DNA of 64,000 nt from Actinoplanes sp. NBRC 103695 (GCF_030269485.1 NZ_BSTL01000030.1:49593-113592), one strand, 5' to 3'; counted from the first letter of the stretch, positions 41,680 through 49,820 are shown. Numbers and translations: made by a program. The notes: generated by a model from the letters alone, not told the origin.

Positions 41680-42143
41680 CCGTGATGCCCTGGCGTAACT
41701 GGAGCGACGACGACGAGCTGATGCGCGACATCGCCGACGCGGTACGCCCGGAGCCGCTCGAGCAGCAGATCTTGGCGGCGGGTCGGCTGGTGTTCGCCTA
41801 CCACGTGACCGACCTGGACAAGGCCCTGGCCTCGCTGCTCTACGACTCCCGGCTGGACGGGGTCGCGGCCGTCCGCGGCCCGCTGTCCGGCGCCCCGCGC
41901 AACCTGGTCTTCGCCCTCGGCGACCTGCGGGTGGAGATCGAGGTCAGCGACGCGGGCATCGAGGGCCAGCTGATCCCGCCGGAGCCGGGCAAGGTGTGGC
42001 TGCTGGACGCGAGCGGCCCGGTTGCCGAGACCACCGCCGACGAGGTCGGGTGTTTCTCCTTCCCGTCGTCGCGGACCGGCCCGGTCCGCATCGAGTGCCA
42101 CGTGTCCGGGCAGCGGCTGGCCACGGAGTGGATCAGCGCCTGA
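41676..42143 (+). CDS. Beta-rich accessory protein cotranslated with the sigma factor
   Basis: A 155-residue soluble protein. The first 60 residues are helical with DDDELMRDIADAVRPEPLEQQIL; the remainder is beta-rich, ending in PPEPGKVWLLDASGPVAETTADEVGCFSFPSS...VRIECHVSGQRLATEWISA, a pattern like small carboxypeptidase-regulatory or Ig-type domains that sit after sigma factors in CHAT clusters of actinobacteria. It has no zinc-binding HxxxCxxC motif and no membrane helix, so it is not a standard ZAS anti-sigma factor. Could be a protease target or sigma regulator; not demonstrated. Confidence 0.7.
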   Translation: MTVMPWRNWSDDDELMRDIADAVRPEPLEQQILAAGRLVFAYHVTDLDKALASLLYDSRLDGVAAVRGPLSGAPRNLVFALGDLRVEIEVSDAGIEGQLIPPEPGKVWLLDASGPVAETTADEVGCFSFPSSRTGPVRIECHVSGQRLATEWISA

Positions 42144-42372
42144 CATGACGGCGGCCCAGGACCACATCAGCGCGGCCACCCCTCCGGGCGCGACGATGGC
42201 GTGACCATCCGGTTCTGGGCGCCGCGGGCAGGTCATGCTCCGGCCGCAGCCCCTGCCCCCACACTCAGCGAAAGCGCCGGCGGCAAGGACGGCACCGACG
42301 AAGGCCAGGGCGGTGCGAACTTCGCCGGACCTTCACCTCGAAAGGTCCATGGCGGCCGGTCGGCGTGGTCTG

Positions 42373-43383
42373 ATGAGGACCGTGAGCGATGATCTTCAGG
42401 TGGCGCGGCGGGCCGCGCTGGCCGGGGCCGCGGTCGGGATGCGCTGGTTCGCCGACCTGGCGCGGTTGCGCCGCGAGGTGAAAGCGGACGGCAGTGTGGT
42501 CACCGAGGCCGATCGGGCTGTGGAGGCCGAGATTCGCACGGTGCTCTCGGCGGAGCGGCCCGACGATGCTGTGCTCGGCGAGGAAGGCGGGCAGGCCGGT
42601 GATGGCGCCCGGCGGTGGATCGTCGACCCGATCGACGGGACGGCGCTCTTCGTCGCCGGGGACGACCGGTGGCTGGTGCTGGTCGCGCTCGAGTCGGACG
42701 GGGAGATCGTGGCCGGTGTGGCGGTGATTCCCGCGCAGCGGCGGGTTTTCTGGGCGGAACGCGGGGGCGGTGCCTGGGAGGCGCCGCTCGACGCACTCGG
42801 GTCGGCTCGTCGCCTCCGTGTCGGGCCGGCGGCCGCACCCGGTGACGAGGTCAGCGTCAGTGTCGGGCCGGCCGATCCGGCGGTGCCCGACGTGCGGCTC
42901 AGCGTCGACCGTGAGCTCGACCTGGCCGTCGCCACCGACGATGGCGTCGGCTCGAGCGCGCCGGACAATAGCGGCGAGTCAGGCGAGTCAGGCGAGTCAG
43001 GCGAGTCAGGCGAGTCAGGCGCGCCCGGCGAGTCGGGCGAGGCCGGGGACGGCGGCGATCCGGAGGGGCTCGGTGAACCGGGGGTGCGGCTCGGCGTGGT
43101 TCCTCTGCCGGCGGTCGACGAGGTGAGCGCTCTGCTGGCGGCCATCCCGGGCCGGGCGTGGCGGTTGCATCCGCCGCTGCTGGTCGCGCGCGGGGATCTC
43201 GATGTCGCGGTGCAGAGCAGCGGGCATGTGTGGGACTTCGCGGCCACGTCGCTGATCGTCACCGAGGCGGGTGGCTACTACCGGACCAGGGACGGCGGCA
43301 CCCGGCCGGGGCGCGGCTTGTCGATCTTCGCGCGTACCCCGGATCTTGCCGCCCTCGCCGCCACCCACCTGGCCGGCGCTTAG
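42373..43383 (+). CDS. Inositol monophosphatase-family phosphatase with Ser/Gly/Glu insert
   Basis: A 336-residue Mg-dependent phosphatase. Metal motifs are GEEGG, IVDPIDGTALF (W-D-P-[IV]-D-G-T) and the later HVWDFAATSLIVTEAGG. The family includes inositol-1-phosphatase, histidinol-phosphatase and fructose-bisphosphatase-type enzymes; substrate unresolved. Between the second and third motifs there is an insert of G-E-S units (five 9-bp repeats at 42973-43017) followed by Gly/Asp/Glu-rich sequence. Start at ATG 42373 or GTG 42382; both in frame. Convergent to the TetR gene. Confidence 0.85.
   Translation: MRTVSDDLQVARRAALAGAAVGMRWFADLARLRREVKADGSVVTEADRAVEAEIRTVLSAERPDDAVLGEEGGQAGDGARRWIVDPIDGTALFVAGDDRWLVLVALESDGEIVAGVAVIPAQRRVFWAERGGGAWEAPLDALGSARRLRVGPAAAPGDEVSVSVGPADPAVPDVRLSVDRELDLAVATDDGVGSSAPDNSGESGESGESGESGESGAPGESGEAGDGGDPEGLGEPGVRLGVVPLPAVDEVSALLAAIPGRAWRLHPPLLVARGDLDVAVQSSGHVWDFAATSLIVTEAGGYYRTRDGGTRPGRGLSIFARTPDLAALAATHLAGA
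42973..43017. repeat. 9-bp tandem repeat inside IMPase gene
   Basis: Five perfect copies of GGCGAGTCA, coding for Gly-Glu-Ser. It is an in-frame expansion within the phosphatase gene and lies in a loop between core motifs. Confidence 0.95.
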
Positions 43384-43403
43384 CGTGGGCCGGTCGATCG
43401 GCT

Positions 43404-43967
43404 CTAGGCGATCGCCTCGCGGAGCAGGTCCCTGGTGTTCTCGATGATCTGGAAGAGGCTGCTGTCGTCGTCCCGGTCGAGCCACTCGTCGAACGACACG
43501 TGAAGCAGGGTCACGGCGGTCTCGGCGAGCAGCGCCGCCCTGGTCGCGGGCAGGCCGCGGGCGATGAAACCGGCCCGGATCGCCTCGCTGAGGGTCGACC
43601 ACTTGTGCAGGTTCCGTTCGCGCAGGCCGGCGTCCGAGCGGACGATCTCGCGGCGTAGGCGCAAGTCGTCCCGGCGGCCCTCGAAGCGGGTGACGGCGAC
43701 CATCCGCAGGCCTTCGAGGATCACGGTCATCGGCTCCTGGGCGGCCGGCGCGTCGATGATCATGCGCGTGGCGAGCTCGGGCATCTCCTCCACGGCGCCG
43801 AAGAGCACCTCGCGCTTGTCGGCGAAGTGGCGGTGGAACGTGCGGGTGGTCAGGCCGGCCCGGGCGGTGATCTCCGGCACGGTCGTCGCGGCGAAGCCCT
43901 GCTCCTGGAACAGCTCGATCGCGGCGCGCTCCAGGCGGTCGCGTGCGTCCGGTTGCCACCTAACCAT
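43404..43967 (-). CDS. TetR-family transcriptional regulator
   Basis: A 187-residue regulator with the N-terminal HTH (RAAIELFQEQGFAATTVPEITARAGLTTRTFHRHFADKREVLF) typical of TetR. The C-terminal ligand domain (about 60-187) is all helical with no recognisable ligand motif. It faces the oxidoreductase gene across an 85-bp gap with two matching palindromes. ATG at 43967; TAGGCT seven bases before it indicates a leaderless transcript. It probably represses itself and the divergent gene. Confidence 0.92.
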   Translation of the reverse strand: MVRWQPDARDRLERAAIELFQEQGFAATTVPEITARAGLTTRTFHRHFADKREVLFGAVEEMPELATRMIIDAPAAQEPMTVILEGLRMVAVTRFEGRRDDLRLRREIVRSDAGLRERNLHKWSTLSEAIRAGFIARGLPATRAALLAETAVTLLHVSFDEWLDRDDDSSLFQIIENTRDLLREAIA

Positions 43968-43984
43968 GCTGCCAAGCCTAGCCT

Positions 43985-44032
43985 GATGACATGCCATGTC
44001 ATCACGAGCTATGGTGATGACATGGCATGTCA
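43985..44032. promoter_or_regulatory. Twin TetR operators in divergent promoter
   Basis: Two 15-bp palindromes TGACATG-N-CATGTCA lie at 43987-44001 and 44018-44032 (the first extends to 19 bp), centres 31 bp apart, about three helical turns. The right-hand promoter is ATGACA (43986-43991)-18 bp-TATGGT (44010-44015). The leftward one is ATGACA (44002-43997)-16 bp-TAGGCT (43980-43975). Operator one covers both -35 elements and operator two the rightward start point. Confidence 0.8.
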
Positions 44033-44052
44033 TGACTGGGTGAGGAGCAACG

Positions 44053-45159
44053 ATGAGCGCTGAGGTCTGGATTCTGGGCGGTACGGGACGCAGCGGGCGA
44101 GCCGTGGCGGCCGAGCTGGTGGCCCGGGGCGTGACGCCCGTGCTCGTCGGGCGGGATGCGGAACGCCTGGCACGGGTGGCCGAACGGGCCGGCGGCGGCC
44201 GTACCGTAGTCGCCGGCGCTGTGGACGCGACCGCCGCCGAGATCCGGCGGCAGCGGCCCGCCGTGGTGATCAACACGATCGGGCCGTTCCTGTCGAGCGC
44301 GACGCCGATCGCCCGGGCGTGCCTCGCCGCCGGGAGCGACTACATCGACCTGGCCAACGACGTGGCCGCCGCCAACGCTCTGCTGCGCCTGCACGACGAG
44401 GCCGTCGCCGCCGGACGGACGCTGGTGACGGGGGCGGGCTTCGGGGCCACCGCCACCGAGAGCGTGGTCGTGAAGCTGTGCGAAGACCGGCCGGAGCCCC
44501 TTTCGGTACGGGTCGACATGGTGCCCTCGCTGGCGATCGAGGCGGGAGTGATGGGCGAGGCACTGGCCCGCACCCTGTTCGAAGGGCTCCCGGGAGTCGA
44601 GGGCGGCAGCCGGTTCGGTGGCCGTCGCTACCGGGACGGCGCCCTGGTGGCCGCCCGGCTCGGCGGCGAGGCGCTCCGGCTCACGCTGCCGGACGGCTCG
44701 CAGGTCACCACCTCGAGCATGCCGCTCGGCGAGCTCGTCGCCGCCCGGCGGGCCAGTGGGGCGCCGTCCGTGGTCGCCGCCTCCAGCGAGGTGCCGGACG
44801 CGCCGGTCGTCCGGGCGGTGCTGCCCGCGGCCCTGTCGTTGCTGGCGATCGGGCCGCTGCGGGAGTTCCTGATCCGCCGGATGGCGGGGCTCGAGTTCAA
44901 GGCTCGCGAGCGGCCGCGCGAGTACTCGTGGGGGCATGCGCGGGTGCGCTGGGCGGACGGCAGCGTGCGCGAGGGCTGGCTGCGGGTGGGGGATGCGCAG
45001 CAGTTCACCGGAGCGGTGCCGGCCGAGGCGGCCTTCCGCCTGCTGGCGGGGACGGGGGCGGCGGGTGTGTCCTTTCCGGCGGCGCTCTTCGGTCCGTCGC
45101 TGGCCGAGGCGTGCGGCGGCGAGTACCTGATCCCGGAACCCGCCGGGAAGGCGAGCTGA
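44053..45159 (+). CDS. Saccharopine dehydrogenase-like NAD(P)-binding oxidoreductase
   Basis: A 368-residue Rossmann-fold protein. The dinucleotide motif is EVWILGGTGRSGRAVAAELV, followed by VLVGRDAERL and the family motif PAVVINTIGPFLSSATPIARACLAAGSDYIDLAND. The C-terminal half is the substrate domain of the saccharopine dehydrogenase-like (trans-enoyl reductase-like) family. Natural substrate unknown. The ATG at 44053 has GAGGAG upstream. Controlled, by position and operators, by the divergent TetR; the ligand probably relates to its substrate. Confidence 0.85.
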   Translation: MSAEVWILGGTGRSGRAVAAELVARGVTPVLVGRDAERLARVAERAGGGRTVVAGAVDATAAEIRRQRPAVVINTIGPFLSSATPIARACLAAGSDYIDLANDVAAANALLRLHDEAVAAGRTLVTGAGFGATATESVVVKLCEDRPEPLSVRVDMVPSLAIEAGVMGEALARTLFEGLPGVEGGSRFGGRRYRDGALVAARLGGEALRLTLPDGSQVTTSSMPLGELVAARRASGAPSVVAASSEVPDAPVVRAVLPAALSLLAIGPLREFLIRRMAGLEFKARERPREYSWGHARVRWADGSVREGWLRVGDAQQFTGAVPAEAAFRLLAGTGAAGVSFPAALFGPSLAEACGGEYLIPEPAGKAS

Positions 45160-45211
45160 AGGCGGGCAACCGGGCAGGCGAAAGGCGACCGGAAGGGCGG
45201 AAGGCGGAGGC

Positions 45212-45295
45212 GGAAGGGCCAGGGCGGAAGGGCCAGGGCGGAAGGGCCAGGGCGGAAGGGCCAGGGCGGAAGGGCCAGGGCGGAAGGGCGAGGGC
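45212..45295. repeat. 14-bp tandem repeat, six copies
   Basis: Five perfect copies and one variant of GGAAGGGCCAGGGC, starting at 45212, in a 187-bp gene-free gap between the oxidoreductase and the convergent DUF1707 gene. A purine-rich strand; not coding. Confidence 0.9.
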
Positions 45296-45346
45296 GGAGA
45301 GCGAGGGGCGAGGGCCGAACGGCGAGGGGAGGGGCGGGGAGGGTGA

Positions 45347-45805
45347 TCAGGGGGACATTGGCTTGTTGAGGGCGAAGACCAGGGCGGCCAGCGCCGCGAA
45401 TGACAGGGCCACGCCGACGATGCCGAAGACGCAGCCGAGCATGGCGGGGGAGAAGCCGCGGGCGCGTTCGCCGCGCAGGCTCAGGAAGATCGCGATGACG
45501 CCCAGGATGCCGCCGAAGATGCAGAACGACGTGGGCAGGCTGAGGATCCCCAGGATCAGGGCGCCGCGGCCGGCGCCGGCCACGCGCGGCTGATCGGGTG
45601 GGGCCACCGCGGTGGGTGGCAGCCAGGCGTATTCCGGTGGGAGGTCGCTGAGCTGGGCGAGCAGTTCCGAGGTGTACGTGGCCGTGCCCACCGCGGCGAC
45701 CCGGTAGTCGTAGTCGTCCAGGGCGAGGTCGCCCTGGTCGAGGGCGCGGGTGAGTTCGGCAAGCACTTCGGCGCGTTCCGTGCCGGCCACCCGTTCGTCC
45801 TTCAT
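45347..45805 (-). CDS. DUF1707 membrane protein
   Basis: A 152-residue protein. The N-terminal cytoplasmic DUF1707 domain (about 1-60: ERAEVLAELTRALDQGDLALDDYDYRVAAVGTATYTSELLAQLSDLP) is followed by two to three membrane helices (DUF4190-like, ALILGILSLPTSFCIFGGILGVIAIFLSL). DUF1707 occurs in many actinobacterial membrane proteins and is thought to be a small binding module. TATCCT seven bases before the ATG at 45805 suggests a leaderless message. Confidence 0.82.
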   Translation of the reverse strand: MKDERVAGTERAEVLAELTRALDQGDLALDDYDYRVAAVGTATYTSELLAQLSDLPPEYAWLPPTAVAPPDQPRVAGAGRGALILGILSLPTSFCIFGGILGVIAIFLSLRGERARGFSPAMLGCVFGIVGVALSFAALAALVFALNKPMSP

Positions 45806-45827
45806 CGGCGCGAGGATAAGCAACGCC

Positions 45828-45961
45828 GGGAACGCCCCGGGCCGAAACCCGAAGCGTTCCCACGAAGGACGGGCACCCGCGCCCTCAAAGGATCGGGGCG
45901 CGCGCCCTCAAAGGATCGGGGGGCGCGCGAGGCCTCAAAGGACCAGGCGTGCCCCGAAAGG
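45828..45961. repeat. Small hairpin plus three direct repeats
   Basis: GGGAACGC (45828-45835) pairs with GCGTTCCC (45854-45861). To the right are three imperfect repeats of CCTCAAAGGATCGGGGCGCG (roughly 45881, 45908, 45932). The stretch lies between the secreted-protein gene end and the divergent start of the DUF1707 gene; the hairpin may terminate leftward transcription. Confidence 0.6.
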
Positions 45962-45992
45962 CGGCCGCGGGGAGAAGGCGGTGCCAGGCGGG

Positions 45993-47027
45993 TCAGCAGC
46001 TGCCGACCACCGCCCGGTCGGGGTCGTCGTCGCCGCCGTCGGCGGTGCCCAGTACGGTGCCGTCGTCGTCCAGCGCCCGAGGGTCGACCCGGCGGCCGTT
46101 GAACGTCGTCGGCAGCACCGCCTCGAGTTTCCCGTCCCGGTAGACGGCCGGCCGGGAGGACGGATCGAGCCGGCCCAGCACCTGCCCGGCCGCGTTGGCG
46201 TCGACCGGGACGAAACCCGTCACGGCCTGGGTGATCGTGCCGGACCTGTCCCACTCGAGGGCAGTCTCACCCCGGTCGCTGCCGACCACCCGGTCGCCCG
46301 CCACCGCCGCCGGCATGATCTCGTGGGTGCCCTCGGCGCGTTGCAGCAGTGTCCACGTGCCGTCGGCGGCGCGGAGCCAGGCCGGGGCCGTGCCGCCGGA
46401 CATGACGGCGCGGGTGAGCAGCGTGCCGTCCTCGGCGAGGTCGATCGGGATGTGGTTGCCGGGAAAGGGCGAGGCGACCAGCTCGTAGGTGCCGGGCCTC
46501 GCCGCCGGCCACCGGATCAGGCGGCCGTGGTCGAGGGCGCCGAACACGTCCCCGGCGTCGTTGATGTCGGTCGCCACCCCGGTCGCGCCGGCCGGGCGGG
46601 GCAGCTCCTCCCAGTAGCCGGCGGTGTAGCGGACCGGCGTGTTTCCGCTGCCGCGGCCGACGACGGCGCCGTTCGCGTTCACGTCGTGGACATCCGTGTC
46701 GTCGCCGAGCGGGCGGGCCACGCCGCCTTGCCAGAGCAGGGCCTCGTTGCGGCCCATGTCGAGGTCCCAGGCGACGCCGGCGTAGACGCCGTGGCCGCCG
46801 GCGGCGTGCACGTCGGGCCGGGCGTAGCCGGTGGGCAGGGCCAGCTCGGTCCAGTCACAGGCCTCGGCGAAGGCCCGGGCGAGGGCGGCGGCGGGGGCGG
46901 GGACGGCGGTGGGGCGCAGGGCAGGGGCGGAGTTGCGCGAGGTGGGGGCGGAGGAGGGCGCGGTGGCGTAAGCGATGACGGGCAGGGCGATCAGGGCGGC
47001 GCCGAGGAGCAAGGTGGCAGGTCGCAT
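45993..47027 (-). CDS. Secreted protein with HAF-like repeats
   Basis: A 344-residue protein with an N-terminal signal peptide (LLLGAALIALPVIAYATAPS) and an Ala/Pro/Ser linker. The mature part is built of short beta repeats containing DVNANGAVVGRGSG, DINDAGDVFGALD, DANAAGQVLGRLD and DDDGTVLGTADGG, as in extracellular HAF-repeat or beta-propeller-like proteins. TACTAT seven bases before the ATG suggests its own leaderless promoter even though it follows the FHA gene by 21 bp. Role unknown. Confidence 0.78.
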   Translation of the reverse strand: MRPATLLLGAALIALPVIAYATAPSSAPTSRNSAPALRPTAVPAPAAALARAFAEACDWTELALPTGYARPDVHAAGGHGVYAGVAWDLDMGRNEALLWQGGVARPLGDDTDVHDVNANGAVVGRGSGNTPVRYTAGYWEELPRPAGATGVATDINDAGDVFGALDHGRLIRWPAARPGTYELVASPFPGNHIPIDLAEDGTLLTRAVMSGGTAPAWLRAADGTWTLLQRAEGTHEIMPAAVAGDRVVGSDRGETALEWDRSGTITQAVTGFVPVDANAAGQVLGRLDPSSRPAVYRDGKLEAVLPTTFNGRRVDPRALDDDGTVLGTADGGDDDPDRAVVGSC

Positions 47028-47048
47028 CTGCCGAATAGTACAGGTGTT

Positions 47049-47663
47049 CTAATCGGCGTGAAGAGTGATGCATGTCCATGCGCCGACGTGCAGGACATCG
47101 CCGTCGGCCAAGGGGTGGCTGCGGCCGGCCTCGAGCAGCGTCTCGTTGACGTACGTGCCGTTGGTGGAACCGACGTCGGCGACCAGCCAGACGCCGTCCA
47201 GGTTCTGGGTGAGGATGGCGTGGCTGTGCGACACGCCGGGGTCGTCGGCCAGGTCGAGTTCCGGATCGGTGCCCTTGGACGCGCTCTTGCGCCCGATCCG
47301 CAGCTGCGGCGGCGGCAGGTGGATGTCCCGGGTCAGGTGGTCGGCCGGGAAGGTGACGCCGTCGACCGCGTTGGCCTCGAACCAGGTGCGATCGGCGGTG
47401 ATCGTGGCGGTCCACTCCCCGCGGGGAGCGGGAGCGGGCGCCGTCAGGACGGGGACGCGACCGGTGCTCGAGTCGTAGCCGCAGTCCTCGCAGAAACGGC
47501 CGGCGTCCGGCTGGGGCGTGCCGCAATGCGGGCAGGGCGGCGCGGCCGGCGCGGCCACCACCGGGGCCGCCGCCGGGATGAGTGCCGTGGCGGCGCCCAT
47601 GCGGACGCCGCAGACGTCGCAGAAGTCGTCGGTCGCGGACTCGTGACCGCGGGGACAGATCAC
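47049..47663 (-). CDS. Double zinc-ribbon FHA-domain protein
   Basis: A 204-residue cytoplasmic adaptor. Two zinc ribbons come first (ICPRGHES...FCDVCGV and CPHCGTPQPDAGRFCEDCGYD). The C-terminal forkhead-associated domain has RIGRKSAS, VSHSHAILTQ and STNGTYVNE, the residues that read phosphothreonine. It starts at GTG 47663, four bases into the vWA stop. It is the last of seven overlapping genes, and is a likely reader of PknG phosphorylation. Confidence 0.9.
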   Translation of the reverse strand: MICPRGHESATDDFCDVCGVRMGAATALIPAAAPVVAAPAAPPCPHCGTPQPDAGRFCEDCGYDSSTGRVPVLTAPAPAPRGEWTATITADRTWFEANAVDGVTFPADHLTRDIHLPPPQLRIGRKSASKGTDPELDLADDPGVSHSHAILTQNLDGVWLVADVGSTNGTYVNETLLEAGRSHPLADGDVLHVGAWTCITLHAD

Positions 47664-48928
47664 GAGGAGGCCCGCCCGACCCGCACCGTCTTGGTGGATC
47701 GGGTGTCCAGGGCCATCTCGTCGGCCGCCTCCACCCGGCGGCGCAGCCGGACCGTGCCGGTCACCGCGTCGTCGATGTCCACCACGGTGGACAGCAGCTC
47801 CGTGGTGGCGTCGTTGCCGCTCTCGTGCGCGAGCTGCGCGGCCCGGCCCAGCTTGATGGTCGCGGTGTGCTCGTCGCCGGCCTTGCGCGCCTCCAGCCCG
47901 GCCTGGATGGCGTCGGCCAGCTCCTCCTGCCCGGTGTAGTGGGCGACCTGCCGGTTGATCCGGGTGGACAGCCCGCTGTCGTCGGTCCACACGGCCCGGA
48001 TCAGGCACTGCGCGTGTACGTCGTCGCCCTCGACCACGGACACCCGTGCGGCGAGCATCTCGTCGCCGGCCGCGCCGGGGTTGACCTGGACGCTGACGTG
48101 GTAGTCGCGGCTTTCGTCGCCCCAGGCGCCGAGGGGGTATCGCCCGGCCCGGGGACCGTCCTCGACGCGTTTGCCCGACAGGTCCACGACCGACGGTTCG
48201 ACCTGTTTGACGTACCGGATCGTGGTGTTGACCGGGGTCCAGACCTTGAGCTGGACATCGGCGGAGGTCTTGCCCATGGCGTTGGTGATCATCTGCTCGA
48301 ACGCCGCGGTGAGGTCGGTGGGGCGGGCGACGATGTCGACCGTGCCGAGCATCGCGCCGGCGATCTTGCGGAGCTCGGCGACCTTCCAGTTGGTGCCGAC
48401 GCCGCGGCAGTCGCACTGGAAGTTGCCGCCGATGCTCTCCAGCACCTTCTCCAGGTAGCCGGCGTGCTCGCCGTTGTCGCCGTCGGTGAGCAGGATGGCG
48501 TGCGCGATGTCGCCGGGCCGCTGGGCGAAGAGCTGGGCGGCGAGCTTGAGCCAGGCGCCCATCGCGGTGCCGCCGCTGGCCTGCAGCCGGTCGATCGAGC
48601 GGATCGCGTCGGCGCGGCTCTGCGGGCTGGACACGGCGAGCTGGCCGGGCGCGGGGAAGAGCTGCTGCGCGGTGCTGACCCCGGCGATGATCGCGAAGTG
48701 CACGCCGTCGTCGAGGCAGGCCACCGCCGCCTTGGCCGCCTGCCGCGCGGCCGCCATCCGGCCCTCCGCCTGCATCGAGCCGGACGCGTCGACGATGATC
48801 ACCTCGGTGGCGCCGGAGGTACGCCGGCCGGTCGCCGAGCCGGTCGAGGTGACCGTGACGATCGCGCTGACCTCGGTGCCACCGAGGGGCAGGAACTCGT
48901 TCTGGAACGCCTCAGCGGAGTACGCCAC
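47660..48928 (-). CDS. vWA-domain protein
   Basis: A 422-residue protein. The von Willebrand A domain (about 40-210) has a complete metal-ion-dependent adhesion site: VDASGSM, GGTAMG and LLTDGD. A beta-sandwich region follows (DVQLKVWTPVNTTIRYV ...) and a helical C-terminus. No signal peptide. In TerY-P-type systems a vWA protein is paired with a kinase and a PP2C phosphatase, as here. GTG start at 48928, overlapping the PP2C gene by 17 bp. Confidence 0.88.
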   Translation of the reverse strand: MAYSAEAFQNEFLPLGGTEVSAIVTVTSTGSATGRRTSGATEVIIVDASGSMQAEGRMAAARQAAKAAVACLDDGVHFAIIAGVSTAQQLFPAPGQLAVSSPQSRADAIRSIDRLQASGGTAMGAWLKLAAQLFAQRPGDIAHAILLTDGDNGEHAGYLEKVLESIGGNFQCDCRGVGTNWKVAELRKIAGAMLGTVDIVARPTDLTAAFEQMITNAMGKTSADVQLKVWTPVNTTIRYVKQVEPSVVDLSGKRVEDGPRAGRYPLGAWGDESRDYHVSVQVNPGAAGDEMLAARVSVVEGDDVHAQCLIRAVWTDDSGLSTRINRQVAHYTGQEELADAIQAGLEARKAGDEHTATIKLGRAAQLAHESGNDATTELLSTVVDIDDAVTGTVRLRRRVEAADEMALDTRSTKTVRVGRASS

Positions 48929-49820
48929 GGGGACCTCCCACAGGTGTCAGGGCGACGGTGATGTTGTCCGCGCCGCCACGCTCGTTCGCGAACGCGACCA
49001 ACGCTTGCGCCGCCGCCAGCGGGCCTTTGTCGAGGTTGCCACGGACGGCGTCGGCGAAGTCGGCCGGGTCGATCAGGTAGTTCCACAGACCGTCGGTGCA
49101 CAGCACCAGCGTCCCGGGCTCCTCCACGTCCAGGTCCTTGGCCGAGGGCCGTACCGCCGGGGCGTCCGCGCCCAGCCAGGCGGTGATCGCGTGCGCCTGC
49201 GGGCTGTGCATCGCCGTCTCCGGGTCGGCGCCCAGGGCGACGGCGTGCCGCGCCCACGAGTCGTCCTCGGTCAGCTGGGTCGCGGGGCCGGCGGAGGGCA
49301 CCCAGTAGGCCCGGCTGTCGCCCACCCAGGCCACCCGGATCGAGGAGCCACGCACCGTGGCGGCCACGATCGTGCAGGCCGGCGAGTCCCGATCGGTGCC
49401 GAGGGCGCTGACCGCCGCCCCGGCGGCGGCGACCGCGTCGACCGGCTCGGTGGAAGCCAGGGCCTCGCCGCAGATCCGGACGGCCAGGGAGGAGGCCTCG
49501 TCGGCGCGGGCCGACGCGGACACCCCGTCGCAGACCACCAGATCCACGCCGCCGTCGGAGGAGGCGAAGAACGCGGCGTCCTCGTTGCGGTGGTGCCGCT
49601 TGCCACGGTCGGTGACCGCGGCTCCGAGGGCGCCGGCGTCGTCCTCGGCGTGGTCGTTCTCGCGTTCGGCCATCATCCCGCAGCTCTCGCAGTATCCGTC
49701 GTCGCCGACCCCGCCGCCGCAATGCGTGCAGGTGACCAGCCGCCGCCCGCACGCCTCGCAGAACGTGGCGCCGGCGGCCCGCTCGTCGTCGCAGGCGACG
49801 CACTGCACCGCGGCGGTCAC
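48912..49820 (-). CDS. Zinc-ribbon PP2C protein phosphatase
   Basis: A 302-residue serine/threonine phosphatase. Residues 1-50 carry two zinc-ribbon-like motifs (CVACDDERAAGATFCEACG and CTHCGGGVGDDGYCESCG). The PP2C domain follows with TDRGKRHHRNEDAAFF, LVVCDGVS, AWVGDSRAYW, LCTDGLWNYL and GGADNITVAL, keeping the metal-binding aspartates. It probably removes phosphates placed by PknG. ATG at 49820 overlaps the kinase stop by four bases. Confidence 0.92.
   Translation of the reverse strand: MTAAVQCVACDDERAAGATFCEACGRRLVTCTHCGGGVGDDGYCESCGMMAERENDHAEDDAGALGAAVTDRGKRHHRNEDAAFFASSDGGVDLVVCDGVSASARADEASSLAVRICGEALASTEPVDAVAAAGAAVSALGTDRDSPACTIVAATVRGSSIRVAWVGDSRAYWVPSAGPATQLTEDDSWARHAVALGADPETAMHSPQAHAITAWLGADAPAVRPSAKDLDVEEPGTLVLCTDGLWNYLIDPADFADAVRGNLDKGPLAAAQALVAFANERGGADNITVALTPVGGPRGVLR

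Noticed and set aside
45212..45295. Regular 14-bp repeats that could suggest a CRISPR array
   Set aside because: Units are directly adjacent without unique spacers and no cas genes are present.
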